Source: Golubevia sp. BC0850 (taxonomy: Eukaryota > Basidiomycota > Exobasidiomycetes > Golubeviales > Golubeviaceae). From it: a stretch of 64,000 nucleotides of DNA. A program made the position numbers and the translations under genes. The stretch is taken from NCBI GenBank assembly GCA_012976225.1, contig JAAVVG010000007.1, positions 558,001 through 622,000 of the forward strand, given 5' to 3'. Shown here one piece after another: positions 1-11,300 of the stretch (position 1 is its first letter; each line of letters opens with the position of its first letter). The notes below the pieces were generated by a model. That model searched no databases, was not told the DNA's origin, and saw only the letters and a program-made list of their open reading frames with translations.

Positions 1-896
1 GCTATAGCAGTTACCACGACATCGAAGAACTTCCTGAACTTCGACTGAATCTGAAGTGAAACAGGAAAGATCACAATGAAAGAAGGGGTCTGAGAGAAGA
101 ACTCCAGCAAGTGACAGTAATCAAACGTAATTCGAGACGGCATTGGTAACCTGAAAACCCCACTCTCTCCTATTGTGTAGTTTCATCGAGCAGAACTCCT
201 TGCTCTTAGACCTTGAAGAAAGTGGAGAGAGAGAACACTTATAATGTCTTGTTACAGGAAACTAAGCCTGAATCCAACTTCGAAAAGCGTGGCGTGTTGC
301 GTTTCTGGGAGAAGAACTGCAGTAAAGAGAAATTCGAGCTCGTGATTCTGGAAAAACGGGGGTGAGAGCTCTGTGGGACGAAAGCTTGCTGGACGCTCAA
401 GACTAGCTTTGATAGCAGAGGCAATCAGGTTAGCACAATCAAATCGAGAAGTACCCGAGAACTTGTTACCTCACCTCTCTGTTTTTCCCCACTCTTTCTC
501 TGTCTCCTTCGACAATGTCTCTTCCAACAAGATGCTCTTTCAAATCAGCCGCTAAGTCAAATTTTACAACTGATCTTCAGACTTTTTTTTTTTGAGCGCT
601 GAACTTGACATTGTACTTCGAAGAAGTTCTTGTGTACTTGACGCCACTTTGAAGACCTCACTGTTTCGTCTCAAAAACTCAACGCTGGAACCTCAAGCCT
701 CGAACTTCGCACAACCAGACAGAAACAAGTTTTGAATAGATGTTAGTTGCATTGAGACCTTTGATTTTGAGAAAGCTAGACTACAACAGAAGAAATGTGA
801 ATAAGCAATGCAGATTGTGAATACCAGTGAGAAACGTGAATAGTAAGCCCAAGAGAGAAGCGTTGAAAAGAGACATGAAGCGTGAAGGAAAGAGGT
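1..896. other. Gene-free stretch, 3' flank of the transporter
   Basis: I see no convincing gene here. The open frames on either strand are under 85 codons, have no recognisable motif and cannot be joined by credible introns. It probably holds the 3' untranslated region of the minus-strand transporter and the flank of a neighbour outside the window. Confidence 0.5.
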
Positions 897-2750
897 CTAC
901 AAAGTGTAGTAGAAACCAGGGGTGTTTTCAATGAGCTTGGAGCCGTTTCTTGCCTTCTTGTTCCTGTTGGCGAAGAAGACGGCCAAGACAATCTGGATGA
1001 CGACAACAAGAGCTGAAGCACCAAGAGCGACTGAGATTCCGGTCCTGTAATTTGGAGCTTCTGCAGACTTGAAGACAGTGGAAGCGATGATTCCTCCGAT
1101 ACCTCCTGCCATTACTTGAAGGGCAGAAGTGTAACCTCTCTTGGATTGTCCGACGATGGAGGCAGAGGCTTGTCCGAGAGTGAAGGCGACGTTGGAGTTA
1201 CATCCAGCAACACCCTGAAGAAAAAAAAGATAGGAAGGGAAGGAGCTGTCAGCAAGCTGATTCGAGAATGGGTGACTTTCCTGTCTGTTTCAAAAGGAAC
1301 CTGAGACTCACCAAGAAGACACCGGCGTACCTGGCTCCGACCATTGGGTTGGCTGGAGTGTGAGGGACAAAGGCAACCAAGGCGAGTCCAACGATGACGA
1401 TGAGGGCGTTGAAGATGATGAATGGGATCTTGGTGGACCATCTGTCGGATAGCTTGGCACAAGTGAGGGCTAGAAGGACTGCGAAGACATAGGGAGGAGC
1501 GACCAAGAGTTGAGAATCACGGACAGAGAAGCCGAAAGATCTGGAGAAGCGAAAAGAGGGTTGATTAGATCATGCGTTCGATGTAGGGATCGATCGAAAG
1601 CAAATGAGAGTACTCGCCTCAAGATGAGTGGAAGGAAGTAGGAGAAGGCGTAAGAAGAGATGGTGGAGCATCCAAAGTTGATTCCGAAGGCCCAAAGTCT
1701 GAGGTCCATGGCGTAGGTGAGACACTTCTTAGCGGTTAAGGCATCTGGAGCGGCATCACCACGATCTCTTTGAATTCTGGTGGTGACCAGGGCACGTTGT
1801 TCTTCAGTGAGGAAGGTGGCTTTGTCTGGGAAGTCAACAACCAAGAAAAAGGCGGCGATGGCGATGGCGATAGTAACTAGACCTTGGACGAAGAAGATCC
1901 ATCTCCAGGTGTCGAGCATTCCCTTGGCTGGGATTTGAGTGAGACCGTAAGCCCAAATGGATCTGAAGTGAGGTAATGGGAGTGTGTGAAAAGAGAGACG
2001 TGAGTCTAAGTGCCAGAAGCTCTTCCAACTGTTTGTTCATGTCGACTTAGTACTCACGAGAAACCACTGATAAGAACTGAGACCATGTAGAAAGAAGAGA
2101 GACGAATCTGCATCTCCTTACGGACGTACCAACAACTGGTTAGGTAGACACATCCCGGGAAGATAGCAGCTTCGAAGATTCCAACCAAAACTCTGCAGAT
2201 AGCGAGGGTGACCCAGCTCTCGACGAAAGCCATTCCGACCATGATAGCTCCAAAGGATAAACCAGCGAACGACATCCATCGAGCGGCTCCGAATTTACGT
2301 AGGAAGATGTTGGAGGCGACTTCGAAGAGGATGTAAGGAACGAAGAAGAGTAGAAGGGCGATGGAATATCTTTCGTCGACGAGCAGCTGTAATTCGACAG
2401 CCATTCCAGCGACTGCAGCCAATGAGATGTTTGTCCTGTCAACCAATGAGATGGAGTATAGTGCTGAGAGAAAGAGGATGAATTGGAACAAGGTCAGTCT
2501 GGGATTCAAGCTGACAAGCCTAGGTGGCGAAGCTTTACTCACCTGCAAGAATGGGCACAAGTCTGAGATCGACTTTCTTCATCGTCTTCTTGAGGAACTC
2601 AGGGTCGAAGCCAAAGTCAGGTTCGACTCTGTGACTTGAGTCGACCATTTCTAGATCCTTGGAGGTGACATCTCTGATAGATGGTTCGGAAGTCTTGAAG
2701 TCTTCCTTCGAGTCGTGGTTGGAGTAAACGTCGTTTTGAAGGTTGGACAT
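897..2750 (-). CDS. MFS transporter, anion:cation symporter family (Tna1/Dal5-like)
   Basis: Five exons (2750-2543, 2463-2058, 1962-1618, 1540-1312, 1214-897) splice in frame to about 501 residues. The protein opens with a 65-residue acidic cytosolic tail, then VDLRLVPILA and the signature SLVDRTNIS in helix 1, and DTWRWIFFVQG in the middle, which is typical of the allantoate/nicotinate/vitamin permease branch of the major facilitator superfamily. About 12 hydrophobic segments follow, interrupted by a charged central loop (FLTEEQRALVTTRIQRDRGD). It should sit in the plasma membrane and import a small organic anion with protons; the substrate cannot be told from sequence. Intron 3 has a GC donor (TTGAG|GCGAGT) with a normal AG acceptor. 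The first intron removes a hydrophobic in-frame stretch that would otherwise lengthen helix 1. Confidence 0.88.
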
Positions 2751-2826
2751 TTCTGGAGGAGGCAGGGGAGGAGGATGAGGAGAAGACGAGGGAAGAAGAG
2801 AAAGATTGGATCCCTTGGGGGAGGCC

Positions 2827-2832
2827 TTTATA
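2827..2832 (-). promoter_or_regulatory. TATA box of the transporter gene
   Basis: TATAAA lies on the minus strand 77 bases upstream of the transporter ATG, a usual distance for a fungal core promoter. Start-site position is not known. Confidence 0.5.
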
Positions 2833-3996
2833 CCTTTTCTTGGTAGGAAGAAAGGAGGAGACGGGGTCGAACACGTCTCGAAAAAAGTGCGGGGTGCGAT
2901 CAGGAACTACGCGTTTCCATTCCCCTCCCGACCGCCAAGGTCAGCCCTTACTCCTTTTTGAACCCAGACCCAACTCCTTCAAAGCCAGTCGACTCTACAT
3001 ATGTATGTCAGAAAGATCAGAAACAGATTGGAGACGTTTTGGTGGGGCTGGGTATCGGGGAGAGCGGGTACATTCCCCAGTCTGGGAGTCTGGGTTTCGG
3101 AATCCAGGCTGGGCTTGGAGATTCAGATTCCAGAAGGGTCTCTCTTTCTCGCTCTCTTTCTGTTGGGCCTTCCTTTCTCTTCTTTTTGCCCCAAAATTCA
3201 AATGCTGACTTGGAGCCAAGGCTATGGATTTACTCGATTTCGAATGATCCACTGCAAGTGAACAGACGTCACCTCCAACGCGTCAACAGAGCAGAGCTCG
3301 AGTGTTCGTTTGCCACCTGCCATGACATCAAGGACAATCAGCGCATAAACATTCCCAAGTTCTGGTCTGTCATGATCTCACAAAATATGAATCATTGGTT
3401 CTGAATATGAAGATGACTGGGCCCATCATTTCTCTGTCCAGGGATTACTGAACGATCGAAGACTCAAAGACCAGTCGATCAGACATCGCCTCGAATTGTC
3501 CACCAGTCTTTCTATTCTCTTCACTCTACTCTGTCCAATCCAACTCTTTCTATTCCACTGCTGTGTTGTATGTCATGAATCTGGTGCTTGTCTCATGCAA
3601 GCCTGCTGTGTGGACGCTATCGAGGTGGCGAGCTAGCTCTGGTCAACAAGAAGTCTTTTCCTGATCTGAGTTCTCGCTCTTTTGGTAACTGGGCTCAGAA
3701 TAAAAGTATCTGAGCTACCGTTCATGAGATGTAAGAATGACAAGGCGAGGGGCATGGGTAAGTAAGAGGGGTAGCACACGCGAGTGTGGCACGATGACTC
3801 GCTTTATGTTTTAAGCTTTTTAAGGGACAAACTCAGAAGCAGGACTACTAATTTTGAATTCTGACCAATTAGTAGCCGATTCATAACTTTGCTTCATTTC
3901 TTCACTTGACAGCTAGCAAGATATCGGTCTGAAGGAGAAGTAAGATTGGGATTAGACCAGGAAGCAGGAGAAAGAATGTCGAGGAAAACTTTAGAC

Positions 3997-4044
3997 GTGA
4001 CTCTACCCTTCAGCAGACTCTCATCTGCTGAAGGGTAGTGTCAC
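3997..4044. repeat. Near-perfect inverted repeat (hairpin)
   Basis: Two 21-base arms (3997-4017 and 4024-4044) are complementary at 20 of 21 positions; the inner 15 pairs are perfect (CTACCCTTCAGCAGA), around a six-base loop. The only mismatch is the sixth base from the outer end. It lies in non-coding DNA between divergent genes. Confidence 0.85.
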
Positions 4045-4870
4045 CAGTTAAGTCTGGATCGAAAGTTTGAACGGCTTAGATCAGAGCTCTAGAGACAAGT
4101 CTGTGCCCACAGCGATTACACTCACGTTTTTCTGCTCATCAGATTGCTTCTCTAAGAGACGATTTTCACGGTTAAGGAGCCAATTTTGTTCCCATGCAAG
4201 TCCAAAGACTTGTGACGAACCTTGAAATGAGAGACAGCATCGAAGAATGTCAGTTGGATAGAAGGGTGACTTCCTTTGCTTGGACTCACTTTCAGTTCCA
4301 ACGGGTGACTAGGGATTGTCAGATTATGGCTCTGTAGGGTTACGTACATTTTTAATCTGTAACACACTTTGGGTCAGTTCTTCTTGGTAGTAGCTTATCC
4401 GGTTTGTGTCAAAGCGGATGAGCAGATACGACTACCGCCCACCCTCTCCTCCAGCTTTTCATCTTGGAGCACCGCATCTGGAGTGTCCAGACGAAGGCTC
4501 ACTAAATCTTTATGTCGTAGTTCAAAGTGATCTGGCGAGTTCAAGCGAATTGCCTCCGGGGGGGGGAATTATTGATTTTTGTTGGAGAAGCAAGAGCTGG
4601 AGCTGGAGCTGAGCGAGTTTGGAGGCTCTGACTTAACTTGATTCAAAATTTATGGCAGACAGATCCATGGCTGGAATAGGAAGAAGTCTTCATGGAGAAA
4701 GTAAGAAGGGAAAAAGGTCATCTTTCAAAGGTTGTTTTGGATTTGCCACCGCGAACACGAAATCAAATCCTAAGCACAGCTTGATCTTTGTTCCCAAACC
4801 CAACAACTCTCACAAGAACCACCACTCATTGATTGTAAGAGCCTGAAAACCCATTACTTCAATCGACATT

Positions 4871-6550
4871 ATGGTTGTTAATTCAGCCGTAGTATTGATT
4901 CAAGCTTTGAGGTTGGGTTTCAAAGCAGGTCTAAATGGTAGACCACCACCACCTGCACCTGCTAACCTACCTCGTAGCATATTCCTTAATTCACTCAAGA
5001 GATCAATCCGTCTACCATCGTCATCTTCATCAACAGTTACGAATTCTGTCAATTCAAATTCAACTTCCATCAAACTTTCATTCAAATTCAACGCTTTACT
5101 CAATCAACTCAATCCAATCTTTAGAGGATTTGGCAACGTATTCAGATCTCATCCATCAACGTCAAATTATTCTTCATCTCCAATCTTAAACAATTTAAAC
5201 AACTTAAGATCATCAGCCAAATCAGGTTTCACTGCTTCACGCTCATCAATCAGAGGTTCAGGTCTCAGGCCATCTTTCAGGCCCTCAGTCTCTCATGGTC
5301 CAGGTCTTCAATTAGCTCGAAACTTCTCTTCAACTGGTTCTTCTTTCGGTCTCATAATCAACAACTCCCCTCTAGCTTTGAGAGCTTTTGGGAATGAGCT
5401 CGAAAAGGAAGGTAGAGGGAATGGAAACGGGTTCGGTGAGAGAAAGGCTAAAGCTAGTAGAGGAAAGGGTAAAGGAAAGTCAAGAATCGATATCAAGAAA
5501 CCAATGGTTAAGGCCAATCTTCTAAGAAAATCAAAAGTTGGAAAGAATGTGATCTGTTTGGAGAAGAGCGAGGTTACGGAGATGGAGAAGGAGAACTCAT
5601 TCTCATCTGTCAGACAAACTGAGCTCGAATTCCAAAAGTACTTCAAGGAAGTCTCAAAAGAAGGTTTATCAGAAAAAGGTGCACTCTCAGCAATTTCAAC
5701 TACTCTTCATTTAGCTTTGGATCCTGATTTGTCTGATATCTTGGTTAGACAACCTTTGAACTCAAGTTCTCCACTTCTAGATCGATCTTTACTTTCAAAC
5801 CTTTCTGAACTTCAATCTCTTTATCAAGATCATAGACAATTCCTTTCCAAAATCCTCAAGGTTCTAAGATCTTTAGGTTTGATTAACTCTTATGATCCTT
5901 TCTTGATCTCTTTCGAAAATGAAGATGAGGGAAGAGATGACGATTTGATACCTAGAGAACTTTGTTTAGAAATCAAGTTCGAAGGTCATAAGAAAGAAAA
6001 AATATTAGACATGCTGAATCATAGGATTGGAGAAGGGTGGGTTAAGAGATTTGAAGGGCTGATGTTATTTGTCGAGAGTGGAGAAGAGGAATTGAATTTG
6101 GAAGAGTTAGTTAGGGAAGGCTTGAATTCACAAGCTTCTTCAATTGATCATCAAGTTCAGGATCATCAATTGATGGATTCAGTCTACAGTGAAGTTACCT
6201 ACTCCTCTTATCTCACGAACCCACCTAATTCCGGAACTCAAGAACAAGAAGATTTTGTCCAGATCGATCAAGACCAGGAGCATCACAACCAAGAAGAGCA
6301 TGAAAATCAGGATCAAGATGGTTTTTCCTTATCTCAAACTCTAGTGATTCCTCAAATCCAACTAGAACTCTCGAATCACTATTCTTCAAATTCCAGTCCT
6401 ACTTCCTCGAGTTCTAGCTCTCCCTCCTCTCTTGGATCTCCAACTATTTCGGAAATGGATGAGTTAGATCACCTTGATCTGGAAGAGTTTGAGATGGAAG
6501 AAGATGAAGACGAGGAAGATGATTTGATGGACAGCAGAGTTGGCTTTTGA
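4871..6550 (+). CDS. Unrecognised 559-residue protein
   Basis: A single intronless frame. I do not recognise the family. The first 180 residues are basic and rich in Ser, Asn and Arg with few acidic residues, which would fit a mitochondrial presequence, and contain LARNFSSTGSSFGLIINNSP. A basic KGKGKSRIDIKK patch follows. The best-ordered part is about residues 250-420 (FQKYFKEVSKEGLSEKGALS, then LCLEIKFEGHKKEKILDMLN and GEGWVKRFEGL), predicted helical with a globular look. The last 120 residues are Gln/Glu/Asp/Ser-rich and end in a run of acidic residues. The ATG chosen is the first in the frame; the protein may start slightly later. An organelle-linked basidiomycete orphan is my best guess, held weakly. 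Confidence 0.7.
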   Translation: MVVNSAVVLIQALRLGFKAGLNGRPPPPAPANLPRSIFLNSLKRSIRLPSSSSSTVTNSVNSNSTSIKLSFKFNALLNQLNPIFRGFGNVFRSHPSTSNYSSSPILNNLNNLRSSAKSGFTASRSSIRGSGLRPSFRPSVSHGPGLQLARNFSSTGSSFGLIINNSPLALRAFGNELEKEGRGNGNGFGERKAKASRGKGKGKSRIDIKKPMVKANLLRKSKVGKNVICLEKSEVTEMEKENSFSSVRQTELEFQKYFKEVSKEGLSEKGALSAISTTLHLALDPDLSDILVRQPLNSSSPLLDRSLLSNLSELQSLYQDHRQFLSKILKVLRSLGLINSYDPFLISFENEDEGRDDDLIPRELCLEIKFEGHKKEKILDMLNHRIGEGWVKRFEGLMLFVESGEEELNLEELVREGLNSQASSIDHQVQDHQLMDSVYSEVTYSSYLTNPPNSGTQEQEDFVQIDQDQEHHNQEEHENQDQDGFSLSQTLVIPQIQLELSNHYSSNSSPTSSSSSSPSSLGSPTISEMDELDHLDLEEFEMEEDEDEEDDLMDSRVGF

Positions 6551-8378
6551 ACGATTTATCTAGGGGCAACAACCCTCGCTATGTTTTCAATCAGCTCCAC
6601 TTCCATCACTTTTGATTTGATCAGGTTTAGAAACTCAGAAAACTTTAAAAAGCAAGAGCAAAACGATCTCTATAATTACTTCTCCACGAAGAAGTAAACA
6701 AATTCACCACTCAAAGACTTCTCTCAGAACACAGTAATGATAAAGACCCAAAAGAAGAACCAGATATCTCTCAGAGCTCCAACATTAACAGTAATTCGAA
6801 AAACAAGTGAATAAATCCGCTATGAAAAACTGAAAATCAAACGTAAACGTGAAGATCAAGTGCCGATATCTCTCCCTCCAGGATTCTGCTGCCCCTTAAG
6901 AACGCCTCCCTTTACAGAACTCTCTTCTGTCCACACATTCATTCAGATTTCTCTTTCTCTTTCAAGCTTTCCTTAACGCCTTCGGATCCTGTCTTTCAAT
7001 TTCTCTCAAGAGCTCAATGTATACAAGCCATTGTTGCACTCTCTTTCATTCTTCTGTACACCATTTTAAGAGTTTCTGTTTTCAATTCATTTGTGTATTC
7101 AATTTAGTTCCTTCTCCCATTTTGAATCGACCCTAGTTTCCGACATCTTGTTTGTCGCTTGAACAATCCGCATGCATTTCGTTGAAGATCCCTTCGCAAA
7201 CACCTTGGAATTCGATAATTCCACTGCCCTGAATACAGAACGATTCAAGGGATGTCTCTTTGTTCCACTCTTTCGAGGGATCAATTAGACAAGTTACCCC
7301 TTGTGCTGTACACCTCTCCGCATTCGTCCTCCCTCGATCCTTTAGCTTGAACATTTGTGGTGAAGGCTTGAAGCTTGAAGTCTCTCTTCTCTTCTCTAAC
7401 CAGAGTATTGGATTTGGATAAATCAAAGCTTTGATGTGAGCTAATTTTTAGCTGGCTCGGAAAGAGAGATCTTTCAAAAAAGGAGGGAAAACTTGTTTAG
7501 AGTTCGAGTCTCGAGTCTCGAGAAAGAGATATACCGGTTGATCTGAGATCGTGGAATCTCCTCTCAAGTGCGCTTCTCACCATTCAATCCGTCAACGTTT
7601 CTTCAATTCTGATCTGTGTTTGAATTCTTGTGTTTACCCAAACAGAAAGGGAGCTATCTTTTTAATCTCAGCTGCTTTTCGAGCGCTTTTAGCGTCAAGC
7701 GTCAATCTCATATCAAATCGGATTCAATCGTCAATCCGTAATCGTTAAAGTTATACTTATCCCTCCAACAGAAAGAGAGATTTCCCCGAGAAGCTCTGGC
7801 AAGAACCTCAATTCCACTCAACAATCTGAAATCCTTCAAGCTTTGAAGCAAGACAGTCAAGGTGAGCACCTAGTTCACATCCCTCCTCTTCCTGTCTCGC
7901 TGTCCCCCTCCCCCCTTTGGTTCGCTTTCGAGGTGGTTCCCCTCCAATCTTCCTAACTTTCTTCTTGCCATTTGCTTAGATAGAGACTGACCAGAGAGAC
8001 AGCACGCACCTATCAGACAACGTCATTCCTGACGCAGTGACCCATTCAGCCGAAACTCAACCAGCAACCTTCCTATTTCGTCCTCCTCCTCCTCCTCCCT
8101 TCCCCATTCCACTTCCATTTTCCACCGCAAACACAGCAAGACCTTCCATCTTGCACCTGTAGCCACATCAGTTCTAGATCAAATCAGAAGAGCAAGTCAG
8201 TCAGGATTGAAGTAAGAGGAAGCAAGCCAAGCGATCTCTCGATCCTCCTACCCATTCCAATCACCCTCTCATCTCTTCATCTTCTTCCATCTACATAGGC
8301 ACATAAAGTACAGTTGATCTTCCAATCTCTATTCCGCCCCCTTCAACTACTCTCTAGCACCAGCTGGTTTCAGTCAGG
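6551..8378. other. Intergenic region with probable 5' leader of the kinase gene
   Basis: No protein gene is supported. The last 500 bases are pyrimidine-rich with repeated CTCCTCCT and TTCC tracts, as expected of the promoter and leader of the kinase gene downstream. A stretch near 7505 repeats TCGAGTC three times. Confidence 0.5.
7862..7979 (+). other. Possible 5' UTR intron of the kinase gene
   Basis: A consensus donor (CAAG|GTGAGC) and a pyrimidine-tract acceptor (TTTGCTTAG) are 118 bases apart, about 400 bases before the kinase ATG. The spacing matches other introns in the window. No coding evidence can confirm it. Confidence 0.35.
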
Positions 8379-11300
8379 ATGGCCTCCTCTTCGCATGCGC
8401 CCATCAATCCCTCTTCAACTGTCATCCCACCCTTCAACCACGCCAACCACCCTGCAGCTACTTCAGGTTCTTCCAATAACTCAACTCCAACTGCAAGATC
8501 TACAACAGACACGACTAGATTCAACAGCATGGGAGGTGCAGCTCAAGCCATGGCTACTGGAGGACAAGCTCACGCACACAGACCAGTCTCTGCCATGCCA
8601 ACTCCAACTCAGTCTCATTCCAGCAATCACAATCACAATCACTACTCTTCTTCTCATCAATCTCAACAATCAAGTGGAAACAGCCAATCAGGATCTGCAT
8701 CTCAATCCTCTGCCACAGCCGGAGACGTCTTTGCCTCCGCAGCAGGGATGAATCCAGCCTACTCTGACAGAAGAGCTTCTGCTCACCCAACTATGAGTAG
8801 CAATTCCTCCAATGCAGCTTCTTCTTCAACTCCAGTGGCTTCAATTCCTTCCACTCCTTCCGCTTTGGATGCCACTTCAAGATCTGCTCTCTCTTCTGGT
8901 ATCCCTCTCACTTCTCCTGCTGCTCTCTCTTACTTCGCTGCTCACCCAAGAAGACAACAAGTTCATTTCGGTTCTTATCTTCTACTCCAAACTTTAGGAG
9001 AGGGAGAGTTTGGTAAAGTCAAACTTGGAGTTCATAAGGAATGGGGTGAGGAAGTTGCCGTTAAACTCATCAAGAGGGATAAGGTCGCGAGCGATGGAAC
9101 TGCTCCTCTTCCTTTGAGCGATGGGAAGGATCCTGTGAAGATGTCAAAGGTTGAAAGAGAAATCCAGGTGCTGAAGGTGAGTTACTGAAGGAGAGAAGAC
9201 CATGACTTTGAGAGGACGAGGATAGGAAACAGATTCGGGGATAAAGGGCTCTGAGGAGGAAGCCAAGCAAAGCAAGCAAGGGAGAGCGAGCGCTCTTCTT
9301 TGGTTCGAAGGGAAAGTTCGATTCTGTAGATAGTAGAATCGTCTTAGATTGCGCATGTTGGCATGAGCTACCCGAGCTACCCGAACAAGGTCGAGCCAGT
9401 TGATAACATTCTGACACTTACTCTTTCTATTACTATCCATCTCCACCCATCTAGGACGTGCGCCATCCGAACATCGTCAGACTTTACGAAGTCATAGAAT
9501 CTGATCGATACATTGGAATTGTGCTGGAGTACGCTTCAGGTGAGTGACGACTTGATTTGAAGCAGCTCTGTGCGACCTCGATTTACTAACTTCCTTCTGT
9601 CTCCTCTTCTAATCTGTCCCCCCCTCTTTCCAGGAGGAGAGCTCTTTGATCATATCTTAGCTCACAAGTACCTCAAAGAACGTGACGCTGTCCGGCTCTT
9701 CGCTCAACTTATCTCTGGAGTCTCCTACCTGCACCAGAAGAAGATCGTTCACAGAGATCTCAAGTTGGAGAATCTACTCTTGGATCGAAACAGAAACGTG
9801 ATCATTACTGATTTCGGTTTCGCCAACAACTTCGAATCCAGGAGAGATGATCTAATGGCGACTTCCTGTGGTTCTCCCTGCTATGCAGCTCCAGAACTGG
9901 TGGTTCAAGATGGACTGTATGCTGGAAGTGCAGTGGACGTCTGGTCTTGCGGAGTCATTCTCTACGCAATGCTAGCTGGATACCTACCTTTCGACGACGA
10001 TCCTCAGAATCCAGACGGAGACAACATCAATCTGCTCTACAAGTACATCATGGCAACTCCTCTGAGTTTCCCAGATTACATCACAGCTCAACCTAGGGAT
10101 CTTCTCTCAAAGATGCTGGTGCCCGACCCTCTTAGGAGAGCCGATCTGAAAGGCGTAATGGGTCACTCTTGGCTAGCTGCTTACAGAGATCTCTTCAACT
10201 TCAGCGTTCAAGAGCTCGAAAGTGCCGCTTTCGAACAACAGACCAAGAAGAGACAGGCATACAGGCAGCAGATGATGGTTCAACATCAAATGCAAGAGCA
10301 ACAGAAGCATCAACAACAGCAACAACAACAGCTTGCGAGAAGTCAAACCACTCGTGGAGCTGGGATCACTACCGGAGGAGTCAACCCAGTCGATGCTCTT
10401 TCACCAAACAACTCCCAATCTACCAAGAGTCAAAGACATCACTCCGCCATGGCAACTCCCTCTGCCATGCCCGAGAGGATGTACGAGTCTTCCTCTGCCA
10501 TTGCCTCTTCTGCTGGATCCGGAGCCTCCTCTGGCGCTGCTGTAAGTCGATCCAGACCGGTCACTGGAATGCCTACTCCCACCTCTTCCGCTGCCAAAGC
10601 TGGAGATCAACCTTTGGGATCACTCAACAGCCCTCACTCTCACTTCGATGCCATCACTGCTCAGGGTGAAGCTCGTGGAGAGCCAAGGACTAGGGTCGAG
10701 GATGGATACGTTTCTTCATCTCGTAACGCAAATCCTCCAACTGCCTCTGAACGTAAGGTTCGTGAGGCTGAAGCAGCAGCTGCCAAGATTCCCTCAGCCC
10801 AGAAGGTCCAAAGACACACCATCCAGCTGGAATACGAAGAACCTGAGAGATCTACTAGGAGAGAACCTCGCAACAATGGGACTTCCGAAGCCACTGCTCC
10901 TCCTCCAGTTCCAAAGGTAGCTAGACAAGATAGTACCTCTGCTGCCAACGCCACTCCGGTCGTAGTCCCTTCTCACGAGAAGGCTATCGAACAGAAGACA
11001 TCGAAGACCTCGGACGTCTTGACTGGAATCCCCTCTCCGATCATGGAAACCAAATCTCCATCTGCAAGTCCTACAGTCGTACCCTCGGCCTCTATTCCTC
11101 AACAGGAGTCATCAGAGACTGACAGCGCAAGAGCTTCTCTCGGAGCTGGTAGGCCATCGAGTTCAACCTCTCGAGGAGCTTCCAATCCATTACCTCAAGT
11201 CGGAAGCGAGAACGTTCCCTTCCCAGATCCCAACGCCAACGGAACCACCAACGGAAGAGTTGTGTCGGTCGGAGGCGGACCTACTAGAAAGTCGACAACA

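Larger units (their letters stand above)
2751..4870. other. Long divergent intergenic region
   Basis: Two kilobases separate the divergently transcribed transporter and the 559-residue gene. I see no convincing protein gene. It holds the transporter TATA box, a strong inverted repeat near 4.0 kb, and a 64-codon open frame (4652-4846) ending 24 bases before the downstream ATG, which could be an upstream ORF in a long leader if transcription starts before it. Confidence 0.5.

Noticed and set aside
2840-3404. Overlapping plus-strand frames upstream of the transporter
   Set aside because: Three frames are open at once over the same bases without codon bias or homology, as expected of GC-richer non-coding DNA.
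4652-4846. 64-codon frame upstream of the 559-residue gene as a separate small protein
   Set aside because: No family resemblance, biased composition, and it ends 24 bases before the main ATG; at most an upstream ORF.
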